From Mesohalobacter halotolerans (GTDB taxonomy: Bacteria > Bacteroidota > Bacteroidia > Flavobacteriales > Flavobacteriaceae), in assembly GCF_006120725.1 (NCBI RefSeq), contig NZ_SWMU01000004.1, positions 62,001 to 126,000 of the forward strand: a stretch of 64,000 nucleotides of DNA. The letters are read 5' to 3'. A model generated the notes under the pieces. The model did no database searches and had not been told where the DNA came from. It saw only the letters and a program-made list of their open reading frames with translations. The translations under genes and the position numbers were made by a program. Below, in pieces: positions 9,597 through 17,886 of the stretch (its first letter is position 1; each line of letters opens with the position of its first letter).

Positions 9597-10985
9597 ATGA
9601 ACAAAAAAGCCTTTTTAATTTTAATTACCAGTGTCTCTGCGCTTGGCGGATTACTTTTTGGATATGATACCGGTGTGATTAACGGCGCACAATTTTTTCT
9701 CAGCAAGTATTTTGAATTAGATCCCGGTATGAAAGGTTGGGTAGTGGCTAGTGCACTTTTAGGATGTCTGGTGGGTGCAATTTCTTCTGGGTTTTTTAAT
9801 ACTTTATTTGGTAGAAAATATACATTAATCCTTTCAGCCATACTGTTTACACTATCAGCTTGGGGCTCAGGAATGCCTTCATTTTTACCTGAAAGTGTAA
9901 GTTTACTTGTCGTTTTTAGAATTATTGGCGGTATTGGTATTGGCTTAGCCTCAATGTCTGCACCCGTTTATATTGCAGAAATCGCGCCTTCGAAACAACG
10001 TGGGATTTTGGTGAGTTTTTATCAATTGGCTATTGTGGTTGGGTTTTTTGTGGTGTTTCTCGTCACTTACTTTATTGGAAAAGATCTCACTGAAGCACAA
10101 AATATTCAATTTGGCTGGCGACAAATGTTTTGGTCTGAATTGATTCCGTGCGCCTTATTTTTATTTGCATTGTTTTTTGTCCCTAAAAGTCCGAGATGGT
10201 TGTATTTACAAGGTCGAGATATAGAAGCCTTAAAAACTTTGACCAAAATTCATGGCGAAATGGTCGCCATTGACGAACAGCGAGAAATCAAAAAATCTAT
10301 CGAAAAAAACCAAAATCAAACTAAAAAGGTCAATTACTTCTCTAAAACCATCCTTGGCATTATTGTGATTGGAACCGTTTTCTCGATGCTGCAGCAGTTT
10401 ACAGGCATCAATGCCGTATTGTATTACGGTGCCGATATTTTTGAAAAAGCACTTGGCTTTGGTAAGGATGATGTATTGGCTCAGCAAATCTTATTAGCCG
10501 GTGTAAATTTGATATTTACGTTTGTCGCTATGTTCTCCGTAGATAGATTTGGACGTAAACCTTTGGTAATCATCGGTAGTATTGGGATGATTATTGGATT
10601 TTTATTACTGGGCTTTAGTTTAAAAAACGACGCTGTTGGATTAGTCTCTTTAATTGGCGTATTGTTGTTTATCGCTTCGTTTGCCATGTCTATGGGACCT
10701 GTGGTTTGGGTCGTGTTATCCGAAATGTTTCCTAACCGCATAAGAAGTGTGGCCATGTCTGTTGCGGTTGCAGCACAATGGGGTTCCAATTATATTGTCT
10801 CCCAAAGTTTTCCAGTGGTAATGGAAAGCGAACTTAACGATAGCCCGTTTTGGAATGGCTCTCTGCCCTACTTTATCTTTATAGGTTTTATGATAATTCT
10901 GATTGTATTTATTATAAAATTTATTCCAGAAACCAAAGGGAAATCGCTTGAAGAATTGGAAGAAATTTGGGAGAAAAAATTATAG
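9597..10985 (+). CDS. Sugar porter, major facilitator superfamily
   Basis: The 462-residue inner-membrane protein has the signature of proton-coupled sugar porters (XylE/GLUT type): GYDTGVINGAQ in the first helix, GRKYT in loop 2-3, RIIGGIGIGLAS, IAPSKQRG, PKSPRWL after helix 6, QQFTGINAVLYY in helix 7 and PETKGKSLEELE at the end. Twelve hydrophobic segments are evident. Its probable job is uptake of a monosaccharide or disaccharide such as the products of the GH13 enzyme at 17887. A LacI-type operator upstream supports this link. The stop codon lies inside the end of the convergent hydratase gene (6-base overlap). Confidence 0.92.
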   Translation: MNKKAFLILITSVSALGGLLFGYDTGVINGAQFFLSKYFELDPGMKGWVVASALLGCLVGAISSGFFNTLFGRKYTLILSAILFTLSAWGSGMPSFLPESVSLLVVFRIIGGIGIGLASMSAPVYIAEIAPSKQRGILVSFYQLAIVVGFFVVFLVTYFIGKDLTEAQNIQFGWRQMFWSELIPCALFLFALFFVPKSPRWLYLQGRDIEALKTLTKIHGEMVAIDEQREIKKSIEKNQNQTKKVNYFSKTILGIIVIGTVFSMLQQFTGINAVLYYGADIFEKALGFGKDDVLAQQILLAGVNLIFTFVAMFSVDRFGRKPLVIIGSIGMIIGFLLLGFSLKNDAVGLVSLIGVLLFIASFAMSMGPVVWVVLSEMFPNRIRSVAMSVAVAAQWGSNYIVSQSFPVVMESELNDSPFWNGSLPYFIFIGFMIILIVFIIKFIPETKGKSLEELEEIWEKKL

Positions 10986-11744
10986 TGTATTAAACCTAAC
11001 CTCACCAAAGCCTTTTAATTCAGCAGAAACCTTAGTTTTAGGCTTCAACCATTCTGCAGCCGTAGCAGCACCAGCGAGAATGATTTGTCCTTTTTTTAAT
11101 ACTAAATTTTTTTCAGCAGCCAAACGAGACAATTCAACGATAGATTGATAAGGATTATCCAGAATAGCTTGGGTAAATCCACTTTGCACCGTTTTATCGT
11201 TAAATGTTAATTGAATGGGTAAATTGGTAATGTCTTCTTTTAAATCTTGCCACTGACCTATACAATAGCCTATTGACGAACAATTATCAGCAATGACATC
11301 TTCCAATGAAAATTTGAAATCCTTGTAGCGCGAATCAATAACTTCAATAGCAACCGCCATCTTATCAATATATTGTGGAATATCATTTAATGTGATTTCC
11401 TGTGCAATGTCATTAGAAATTCTAAACGCCACTTCAGGTTCTGCTCTAGGATGGATGTATTGGTTTAAATCGATATTTTCATCAGGTTTAATTTCCATGT
11501 TATCTGTCAAGACGCCCCAAATTAAGTCATCAACACCCATTTGTTGCATTTTGGCTTTACTGGTAAACCCGAGTTTGTAACCTGTGATGGTTTCTCCCCT
11601 ATCCAAACGAAGTTGTATAAGTTTGTGTTGAATATTGTAGGCTTCTTCTAATGAAAACTTGACGGCTTCAGAAGGTTGAGCGATTGGTGTTGCTGTTGTG
11701 GCAGCTTTGTCAAGTTGTTGGGATATTGTGGTTTTATTATTCAT
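10980..11744 (-). CDS. 2-keto-4-pentenoate hydratase / 4-oxalocrotonate decarboxylase family enzyme
   Basis: This 254-residue protein belongs to the fumarylacetoacetate hydrolase-like superfamily, with GYKLGFTSKAKMQQMGV near 55 and the metal-binding HPRAEPEVAF motif near 98 (ExE). Members hydrate 2-oxopent-4-enoate or decarboxylate 4-oxalocrotonate in meta-cleavage pathways. It lies 62 bases after the kynurenine monooxygenase gene on the same strand, so a role in the lower branch of kynurenine (2-aminomuconate) degradation is likely; which of the two reactions it performs cannot be told from the sequence. The intervening gap has a short CTGAC/GTCAG hairpin (11771-11784). Confidence 0.82.
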   Translation of the reverse strand: MNNKTTISQQLDKAATTATPIAQPSEAVKFSLEEAYNIQHKLIQLRLDRGETITGYKLGFTSKAKMQQMGVDDLIWGVLTDNMEIKPDENIDLNQYIHPRAEPEVAFRISNDIAQEITLNDIPQYIDKMAVAIEVIDSRYKDFKFSLEDVIADNCSSIGYCIGQWQDLKEDITNLPIQLTFNDKTVQSGFTQAILDNPYQSIVELSRLAAEKNLVLKKGQIILAGAATAAEWLKPKTKVSAELKGFGEVRFNTL

Positions 11745-11806
11745 TCTGTTTGGTTTTCTCGATAACCTAACTGACAGCAGTCAGGGACGCAAAGTATCTA
11801 AGGTTT

Positions 11807-13189
11807 TTAAACGTTTATCACTTCATCCTCTAAATAGCGGTTCGTGTGTGTTTTGACAATCTCAAGTTTTTCTTTTAAACTTAAATGTTCTGGTAGGTGG
11901 CCTTCTTTTAATAAATACAAAATCACTTTATCCTGAGCACGACCACGAACTTTGGCATCGTGATAACCGATGTCTTCATTAAAGGTGACTAAAGAATATT
12001 TAGACGCATAATCATCAGGGAATTCCTTTTCAAAAGCCAATTCTAATTGGCGTTTTTGTAAAAACAACTCTTGCGCCGTATGGGCTTTCATTTCATGAAA
12101 ATTATCTAGTGCCAAATCGGCAATGCCATCGGCGTCTTGTTTTCGGGTTTGACTAAATTCAGAAAACGCTTTGTCTAAATCAAAATCGACTTCGTTTAAA
12201 ATATCATCAAACACGGCTACATCTTCAAAAGAAGCATTCATCCCTTGTCCGTAAAACGGCACAATAGCGTGAGCGGCATCACCCATAATCAATGTTTTTT
12301 TATACGTCCAAGGCGAACATCTTACCGTGCCAAGTGCTGCTGTTGGATTGTCAAAAAACTCTTCTTTTAAATGTGGCATCAAAGCGTGGGCATCGGGATA
12401 GTCTTTTTTGAAATATTCTTCAACTATTTTAGGGTTTGTTAAATTATTAAAATTATAATCGCCTCCTTCATATGCTAAAAATAAAGTCACCGTAAAACTT
12501 CCATCTAAATTAGGCAAAGCAATCAGCATATTTTCGCCTCTTGGCCAAATGTGTAGCGCATTTTTATAGATTTGATGTTCTCCATTTTTAGGTAAAATAC
12601 TCAGTTCTTTGTAACCGTGGGTTAAAAAGTTCTGAGAAAAGCTAAAACGCAATTCTCTATTTTTCATTAAAGCTTGCCTCACCACAGAACCTGCGCCATC
12701 GGTGCCAATGATATAGTCAGCTTGAACGTGAAAATTTACGTCAGTTTTTTCATTTATGAATTCAGCTTTAGCACTTTCAACATCAACATTTTGACATGCG
12801 GCCTGAAATATCAAATGGACATTGTCGTGTTTCTCGACTTCATCCAAGAGTAAAGCGTTAAGACCAGATCTGGAAATAGAATTAATATAATTACCATCTT
12901 GTCCGCTGTAAGGCGATAATTTTGTATTGGAATTTTTATCGTGAAGCATCCGGCCATTCATCGGAATGCAAAGCACTTTGACTTTGTCTTCGAGACCAAC
13001 GCGTTTTATGCCTTTAAGACCTCGATCAGAAAAAGCGAGGTTAATAGATCGCCCTGCAGAAATATCGGCATTTCTCAAATCTGGACGTTTTTCAACTAGT
13101 GTGATTTTATAGCCGTGTTGGGCGAGTTTTAAGGCTAGTAATGAGCCGCACAATCCTGCGCCAACGATGAGCAAATGCTTATCCTGCAT
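11807..13189 (-). CDS. kmo: Kynurenine 3-monooxygenase
   Basis: The 460-residue flavoprotein hydroxylates L-kynurenine to 3-hydroxykynurenine with NADPH and oxygen. It shows the FAD-binding GAGLCG at 10-15, GRSINLAFSDRG near 46-57 typical of KMO, a GTDGAGSVVR motif in the middle and GDAAHAIVPFYGQGMN for the flavin pyrophosphate near 310. The start overlaps the end of the kynureninase gene by 11 bases, so translation is probably coupled. With kynureninase it converts kynurenine to 3-hydroxyanthranilate. Genes for 3-hydroxyanthranilate dioxygenase and tryptophan dioxygenase are not in the window. Confidence 0.95.
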   Translation of the reverse strand: MQDKHLLIVGAGLCGSLLALKLAQHGYKITLVEKRPDLRNADISAGRSINLAFSDRGLKGIKRVGLEDKVKVLCIPMNGRMLHDKNSNTKLSPYSGQDGNYINSISRSGLNALLLDEVEKHDNVHLIFQAACQNVDVESAKAEFINEKTDVNFHVQADYIIGTDGAGSVVRQALMKNRELRFSFSQNFLTHGYKELSILPKNGEHQIYKNALHIWPRGENMLIALPNLDGSFTVTLFLAYEGGDYNFNNLTNPKIVEEYFKKDYPDAHALMPHLKEEFFDNPTAALGTVRCSPWTYKKTLIMGDAAHAIVPFYGQGMNASFEDVAVFDDILNEVDFDLDKAFSEFSQTRKQDADGIADLALDNFHEMKAHTAQELFLQKRQLELAFEKEFPDDYASKYSLVTFNEDIGYHDAKVRGRAQDKVILYLLKEGHLPEHLSLKEKLEIVKTHTNRYLEDEVINV

Positions 13190-14444
13190 ATCTAATATGT
13201 TTTAAAATTTGAACAAATTGGTAAACGTCTTCAAAACTGTTATAAAGCGGTGCCGGCGCAACGCGTATCACTTGCGGCTCACGCCAATCGGCTACAACTC
13301 CGGCTTGAGTTAATTTATCAAACAAGCTTTTATCAGCATCGAGAAATTGTATGGATAACTGGCAGCCTCTTTCGTTTGGTTTTTTTGGTGTAATGAGTTT
13401 TAGATTATCATCATTTAATTCTAATAATAAATATTCCAAAAAACCAGTCAAATCTTTTGATTTTTTAACCACATTGTCAAATCCAGCTTGTTGAAAAATA
13501 TCTAGGGAAGCTCTAATGGCTGCCATAGATAATATTGGCGGATTGCTTAACTGCCAGGCTTCTGCGGTTGGGATGGGTTTAAAATCCTGACGCATGTTAA
13601 AACGTGTGGATTTGTCATGTCCCCACCAACCCGTAAAGCGATGTAAGTCTTTGGTATGATGCTTTTCATGCACAAAACAACCCCCGAGACTTCCGGGTCC
13701 TGAATTGAGATATTTATAAGTGCACCACACCGCAAAGTCAACACCTAAATCGTGCAAATGGGGTTGAATATTACCAACACCATGTGCTAAGTCAAAGCCA
13801 ATTTTAATATCATTTTGATGACATGAATCAGTGATATATTTCATGTCAAAATGTTGTCCGGTGTAATAGTTCGTATTGCCAATTAAAACCAAAGCAATTT
13901 CATCGCCATGATTTTGAATAATTTGATTAAAATCTTCTATATCATAATATTGGTCTTCTCGAGGTTTCCAAAGAATTAAAGCATCTTTGGGGTCGTAATC
14001 ATGATATTTTAATTGAGACTCCACAGCGTATAAATCGGACGGAAATGCATCGGCTTCTATAAGGATTTTATGGCGTTTTGATGTAGGTTGATAAAACGAA
14101 ACCATCATCAAATGTAGATTGACCGATAATGTATTCATGATAATGACTTCGCTTTCTTTTGCTCCAACAATATTTGCCATAGGTTTTGACAGAAACTCGT
14201 GATAAGGCATCCAAGGATTTTTAGCGTCGGTGTGACCATCAACTCCATAATCAGACCAATCATTTAATTCCTGTTGGATATAATCAGAGGTTGATTTAGG
14301 TTGAAGTCCGAGTGAATTGCCGCACAAATAAATTTTATTATCCCCTAGATTAGTTTTTGGGAAATAAAATTGATTTCTAAATTTTTTTAAACGGTCATTT
14401 GTATCGCAATTTTGCGCAAATTCTAAGCTATTTTCAAATTTCAT
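13179..14444 (-). CDS. kynU: Kynureninase
   Basis: This PLP enzyme of about 421 residues cleaves kynurenine or 3-hydroxykynurenine to alanine and (3-hydroxy)anthranilate. Diagnostic stretches are LCGNSLGLQPK near the N-terminus, FDLAHGVGN, and CTYKYLNSGPG, which carries the PLP lysine. A longer frame starts at 14462, but the seventh codon (ATG 14444) gives MKFENSLEFA, matches where homologues begin, and leaves 1 base after the upstream stop. It forms an operon with kmo, which follows with an 11-base overlap. Confidence 0.94.
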   Translation of the reverse strand: MKFENSLEFAQNCDTNDRLKKFRNQFYFPKTNLGDNKIYLCGNSLGLQPKSTSDYIQQELNDWSDYGVDGHTDAKNPWMPYHEFLSKPMANIVGAKESEVIIMNTLSVNLHLMMVSFYQPTSKRHKILIEADAFPSDLYAVESQLKYHDYDPKDALILWKPREDQYYDIEDFNQIIQNHGDEIALVLIGNTNYYTGQHFDMKYITDSCHQNDIKIGFDLAHGVGNIQPHLHDLGVDFAVWCTYKYLNSGPGSLGGCFVHEKHHTKDLHRFTGWWGHDKSTRFNMRQDFKPIPTAEAWQLSNPPILSMAAIRASLDIFQQAGFDNVVKKSKDLTGFLEYLLLELNDDNLKLITPKKPNERGCQLSIQFLDADKSLFDKLTQAGVVADWREPQVIRVAPAPLYNSFEDVYQFVQILKHIRYAG

Positions 14445-14445
14445 A

Positions 14446-15144
14446 TTAATTGATGCTGACATTTCTAAAATTGAGCTGAAAACCAGTATCAGGATTGCGA
14501 TGAATCATATTAATCTTGATGCCATCAAAGTTTGATAAATCTTCAAATGTATTGAGCAATGCAGGTTCTTTTTTTCCGCTTGGGTAATATGCCCATTCTA
14601 TAATGTGTTGATTTTGGTCAAGATAGACATCGTAACGGTCACCTGGTGTGTAGCCACCTTCATTTGGATATTTCACGATGAGTTTTGTGCTTTCTTTTTG
14701 TTGAATTGGAGATTTTACCCCTTCAATAGTCTCATAATTAAAAACTCCCCATTCCAAATGAAATGGAAACAATAACCAAAAGCTATCATTGACAAAGGCC
14801 TTATCAGTATCAACGAATTCTTGCATAATATTATCTCTCTTGTAAGTTATTCTTTCGTTTTCTTTAACCAATGTGACCTTATCATTTTTAGGATACCAAA
14901 TCCAATGCCTTATCATTTCTTGTTCGCCAGGATTAACGACAAAACTAAATTCAATTTTTTCTACTGACGGCCAGTGTTCATAACCATGAGCATAAGCGAT
15001 TTTTTCTAAGATAGTTTTGGTTTCTTCTTTCTTTTCCTCAGTTTGCTCTGAAATGGTGTTGGTCTTTTCTTTATTTTGCTTTTTATTGTTTTGACAAGAC
15101 GTCAACGTCAAAAATGTGATAAGGGCTAAAAATAGTGTTTTCAT
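14446..15144 (-). CDS. Putative lipoprotein of unknown function
   Basis: The 232-residue protein begins with a short signal peptide ending in a lipobox (LTLTSC), so it should be a lipid-anchored envelope protein. A charged, low-complexity linker (about 20-45) is followed by a globular part with many aromatic residues, including HWIWYPKNDKV and WAYYPSGKKEP. The fold recalls the family of outer-membrane lipoprotein carriers or DUF-type envelope proteins, but I do not recognise a named domain. It sits between the BLUF gene (9-base gap) and kynU (1-base gap), so it is the second gene of the kynurenine operon; a link to the pathway is only positional. Confidence 0.75.
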   Translation of the reverse strand: MKTLFLALITFLTLTSCQNNKKQNKEKTNTISEQTEEKKEETKTILEKIAYAHGYEHWPSVEKIEFSFVVNPGEQEMIRHWIWYPKNDKVTLVKENERITYKRDNIMQEFVDTDKAFVNDSFWLLFPFHLEWGVFNYETIEGVKSPIQQKESTKLIVKYPNEGGYTPGDRYDVYLDQNQHIIEWAYYPSGKKEPALLNTFEDLSNFDGIKINMIHRNPDTGFQLNFRNVSIN

Positions 15145-15153
15145 AAGTAAATT

Positions 15154-15585
15154 TTAAGTCGATAAGCTATTTGTAAAGTTATATAAAACCTTTAAAACGG
15201 GATGTGTTTTTTCTTGTTTAGGAAATAAAAATAAATCGTCTAAATTTAAAGCCGTATGACCTAAAATGGCTTTGACTTGGTCGTCGCCAATTTTTTTGTA
15301 AGCCATAGACCAGTTTTTAAATTGCCTGTTTTCCAAATCTCCTGAGTCTAGTAACACCAAATCATTATGTCTGCTATCGTGTTTTATTTTTTCATAAACT
15401 TTATCAATTTCTGGTGCTTTGCCTTCAATGTATTGCACAAATTTACCTTGAATGAGTAGCAAAATACCTGTAATAGCTAGTCGTTTATTTTTTTCACGAA
15501 TCTGAAACAATAATTGTTCAATGTCTTTATTGGTAAGGATTTGAGCTTGGTTGCTCATGTAAGACACAAATTTTAAACTGTCCAC
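15154..15585 (-). CDS. BLUF-domain blue-light photoreceptor
   Basis: The 143-residue protein is almost only a BLUF domain, which binds FAD and senses blue light. Spacing matches AppA exactly: Tyr9 (YMS), Asn33 (EKN), the AITGILL strand and Gln51 in FVQYIEG, then DSRH and the RQFKNWSM segment with Trp and Met. All residues needed for the photocycle are therefore present. It has no output domain, only about 45 extra C-terminal residues, so it must act by protein contact, as in short BLUF proteins. It is the first gene of the kynurenine operon and diverges from a LacI-type regulator gene. Confidence 0.9.
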   Translation of the reverse strand: MDSLKFVSYMSNQAQILTNKDIEQLLFQIREKNKRLAITGILLLIQGKFVQYIEGKAPEIDKVYEKIKHDSRHNDLVLLDSGDLENRQFKNWSMAYKKIGDDQVKAILGHTALNLDDLFLFPKQEKTHPVLKVLYNFTNSLST

Positions 15586-15626
15586 AAATTTTTTTTGTTA
15601 AAATAAGAAATTTTAATCATTTAAAC

Positions 15627-15637
15627 CACTTTAAGTG
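15627..15637. promoter_or_regulatory. Short palindrome in the BLUF/LacI divergent gap
   Basis: CACTT-T-AAGTG is a perfect inverted repeat in the 96-base gap between the BLUF gene and the LacI-type regulator. It is flanked by two copies of AATTTTTTTTGTTAA (near 15591 and 15644). It may be an operator for either gene; evidence is only position and symmetry. Confidence 0.3.
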
Positions 15638-15681
15638 TGATCTAATTTTTTTTGTTAATTTTACCTTATCATAAGGAAGTC

Positions 15682-16683
15682 ATGAAGCAAAAAACTACAC
15701 TTAAGCAGTTATCTAAAGAACTTAACGTTTCTGTTTCTACAGTATCTAAAGCTTTAAATAATAGCTCTGAAATCAGCACAAAGACAATAAAACGCGTTAA
15801 GGAATTAGCAAAGCTTTATGGCTATAAGCCTAACCCGGTTGCTGTTAGCCTTAAACGCAACAAGACCTTTACCATCGGTATTTTAATTCCTGATATCCTC
15901 AATCATTTTTTTGCTAAAGTTTTACATGGGATTGAAGAACAAGCAAGTCTTAAGGGATATAAAATCATAACTTGTTTAACCAATGAATCTCTCGATAAAG
16001 AAAAGGAATATCTTGAAATGCTAGAATATAATAAAGTTGATGGTATTATTGCAGCGCTTAGCAAGGAAACGCAGGTTAAGGAGGACTTTTCACATTTTAA
16101 AAACTTTAAAAGTTTAGACAAACCTTTAGTACTATTTGACAGGATAACTGATGAAATAGATTGCGACAAAGTGCTAGTCGATGATCAGAAAGCCGCTCAA
16201 GATGTTTTTGAGTATTTGAAAGAACAAAATCGTAAAAACATTGCGGTAGTTTCTACTTTGCCTCATCTTAGTGTGATTGTCGCGAGACTTCAAGGTGTCA
16301 TGACATCTGCCAATCAAACTTCTACAAACGTCAAAACCCTCATGATCAGTGAAACTAAAGACGCAGAATCTAAAATCAATGATTTTTTTAAAAACGAATC
16401 CTTTGATGCTTTGATTGGTTTAGATGAAACTGCAGCGTCTATTGCTATTAATGCCGCAAAGCATTATCAAGTAAAAATACCAAAAGATTTAGCTATAGTT
16501 GGATTTACAGATGGGTTATTAGCCAAAAATGCTTATCCCAAAATGAGTGTTGTGTCTCAGCATGCTATAGAACTAGGCAAAAATACCGTAAAAATATTAT
16601 TAGAAAGAATTGAGAATAAAACTTTGAAACCAAAGCGATTTATTCAACCTACAACACTTATTAAAAGAGCCTCTTCAGAGTAA
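15682..16683 (+). CDS. LacI-family transcriptional regulator
   Basis: The 333-residue protein has an N-terminal LacI helix-turn-helix (TLKQLSKELNVSVSTVSKAL, followed by RVKELAKLYGYKPN) and a C-terminal periplasmic-binding-protein-like sensor domain, seen at TFTIGILIPDILNHFFAKVL and GFTDGLLAKNAYP. It should bind a near-palindromic operator and respond to a sugar or phosphorylated sugar. The frame is open from 15652, but ATG 15682 gives MKQKTTLKQL, is preceded by AAGGAAG, and fits the family. The gene converges on a second LacI gene with one base between the stops. Either regulator could read the operators at 9414 and 17778. Confidence 0.92.
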   Translation: MKQKTTLKQLSKELNVSVSTVSKALNNSSEISTKTIKRVKELAKLYGYKPNPVAVSLKRNKTFTIGILIPDILNHFFAKVLHGIEEQASLKGYKIITCLTNESLDKEKEYLEMLEYNKVDGIIAALSKETQVKEDFSHFKNFKSLDKPLVLFDRITDEIDCDKVLVDDQKAAQDVFEYLKEQNRKNIAVVSTLPHLSVIVARLQGVMTSANQTSTNVKTLMISETKDAESKINDFFKNESFDALIGLDETAASIAINAAKHYQVKIPKDLAIVGFTDGLLAKNAYPKMSVVSQHAIELGKNTVKILLERIENKTLKPKRFIQPTTLIKRASSE

Positions 16684-16684
16684 A

Positions 16685-17728
16685 TCATCGCGTAGTATCG
16701 CGATAGACCAATTTAGTTGGCAATACAATTTCGCTATTTTGGTCGGTATTTGAGATAAAAAAACCTTTATCAATTTTATTTAGTAGCATCTCAGCCACTT
16801 TTTCCCCCATTTTAAAACTGGGTTGAGAGACACATGTTAACTCTGGTGTAAACATATTACTGTAATGTAAATTCCCAAACCCTATGACTTCAATGTCTTG
16901 AGGAACTTTATAACCTAGTTTAGTCAAAGCTTTAATACACAAAATAGCATAATTATCGGTTGAGCAAAAAAAAGCATTTGGCACATCTTGAAGCTTAGAG
17001 AGAAAATTGAAAACTTCATAAAACTCGTGCTCTTGATGATATGACTTGCAATTTAATACATGCCGGGTTTTAAAAGATTGGTGATGTTTTTTATGGGCTT
17101 CAACAAAGCCATCAAAACGTTGATTAAACACACTTTTTTTTGAAGTGCCACCTATATAACCGATGCTGTTATTCTTATGTTTTATAAGTATTTCAACAGC
17201 CTTAACAGCAGAGCTGAAGTCATCAATTTTAACATGACCGGCGCCATCGATTTTATGACTAATATTATCAAATAAAACTAGTGGCATTTTTCTGTCAATA
17301 AGTTCTTCAACATGCTCATATGAATTTGTTTCATGAGTAAAACACATCGCAACACCGTCTACTGTGCCTCTTTCAAAAGCTAAGACATTTTCTTTTTCGT
17401 ATTTAAAAGAGTTTCTGGAAGAATTAATTAGAATTCTGTAATCATGTTTTCTGACATAATAGTCGATCCCTCTACAAACCTCTATAAAAAAAGGTTCATC
17501 ATATCTTGGAATAATAACCCCTAAGACATTTGTTTTACCAGAGCTCAAACTTTTAGCAATTTGATTAGACCTATATCCCATTTGTTTAGCCTTAGACAAG
17601 ACCCTTTGTTTTGTTTCAGGCTTTACTCTGGAACTGTCAGACATAGCTCTTGAGACAGTAGCAATGGAGAGTTTTAAAGCTCTTGCCAAATCTTCAAGTC
17701 TTACTCTACTGTTAATCTTTGAATTCAA
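16685..17728 (-). CDS. LacI-family transcriptional regulator of the GH13-SusCD operon
   Basis: The 347-residue protein has a LacI helix-turn-helix (LEDLARALKLSIATVSRAMS) with the hinge AKSLSSGKT, then the sugar-sensing domain (LGVIIPRYDEPFFIEVCRGI, IGYIGGTSKKSV, CVSQPSFKMGEKVAEMLL). It is transcribed away from the GH13 gene, and the 158-base gap between them holds a LacI-type operator. It is therefore the most likely local repressor of GH13-susC-susD and of itself. It is only distantly similar to the neighbouring LacI protein by eye, so the two are not a recent duplication. Confidence 0.93.
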   Translation of the reverse strand: MNSKINSRVRLEDLARALKLSIATVSRAMSDSSRVKPETKQRVLSKAKQMGYRSNQIAKSLSSGKTNVLGVIIPRYDEPFFIEVCRGIDYYVRKHDYRILINSSRNSFKYEKENVLAFERGTVDGVAMCFTHETNSYEHVEELIDRKMPLVLFDNISHKIDGAGHVKIDDFSSAVKAVEILIKHKNNSIGYIGGTSKKSVFNQRFDGFVEAHKKHHQSFKTRHVLNCKSYHQEHEFYEVFNFLSKLQDVPNAFFCSTDNYAILCIKALTKLGYKVPQDIEVIGFGNLHYSNMFTPELTCVSQPSFKMGEKVAEMLLNKIDKGFFISNTDQNSEIVLPTKLVYRDTTR

Positions 17729-17777
17729 ATTTTTAAATAATTAACAACAAAAATCCTTTTTTAATGAAAAATTGATA

Positions 17778-17792
17778 ATACAAACGTTTACA
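17778..17792. promoter_or_regulatory. LacI-type operator before the GH13-susCD operon
   Basis: ATACAAACGTTTACA, read on the other strand as TGTAAACGTTTGTAT, is a near palindrome centred on CG. It is the same site, with one difference, as 9414-9428. It lies about 95 bases before the GH13 start and 50 bases before the divergent lacI start, where it could control both. Confidence 0.65.
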
Positions 17793-17886
17793 TTATAATT
17801 TCATATTAATCTTATGTAAAACTAAGATAAATAATCATTTAATTAGTAGATACAAATATAAAACGAAAAGGTTTTAGTCTCAATTT

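Noticed and set aside
11799-11818. LacI-like site AAACGTTTATC at the end of kmo
   Set aside because: It is inside the last codons of kmo, only half of the TGTAA part is present, and similar chance matches occur in other genes (43507, 51529).
15154-15585. Apparent loss of the photoactive tyrosine in the BLUF protein (Phe6 aligned first)
   Set aside because: Aligning by the spacing to Asn33 and Gln51 puts Tyr9 at the conserved place, so the photocycle residues are complete.
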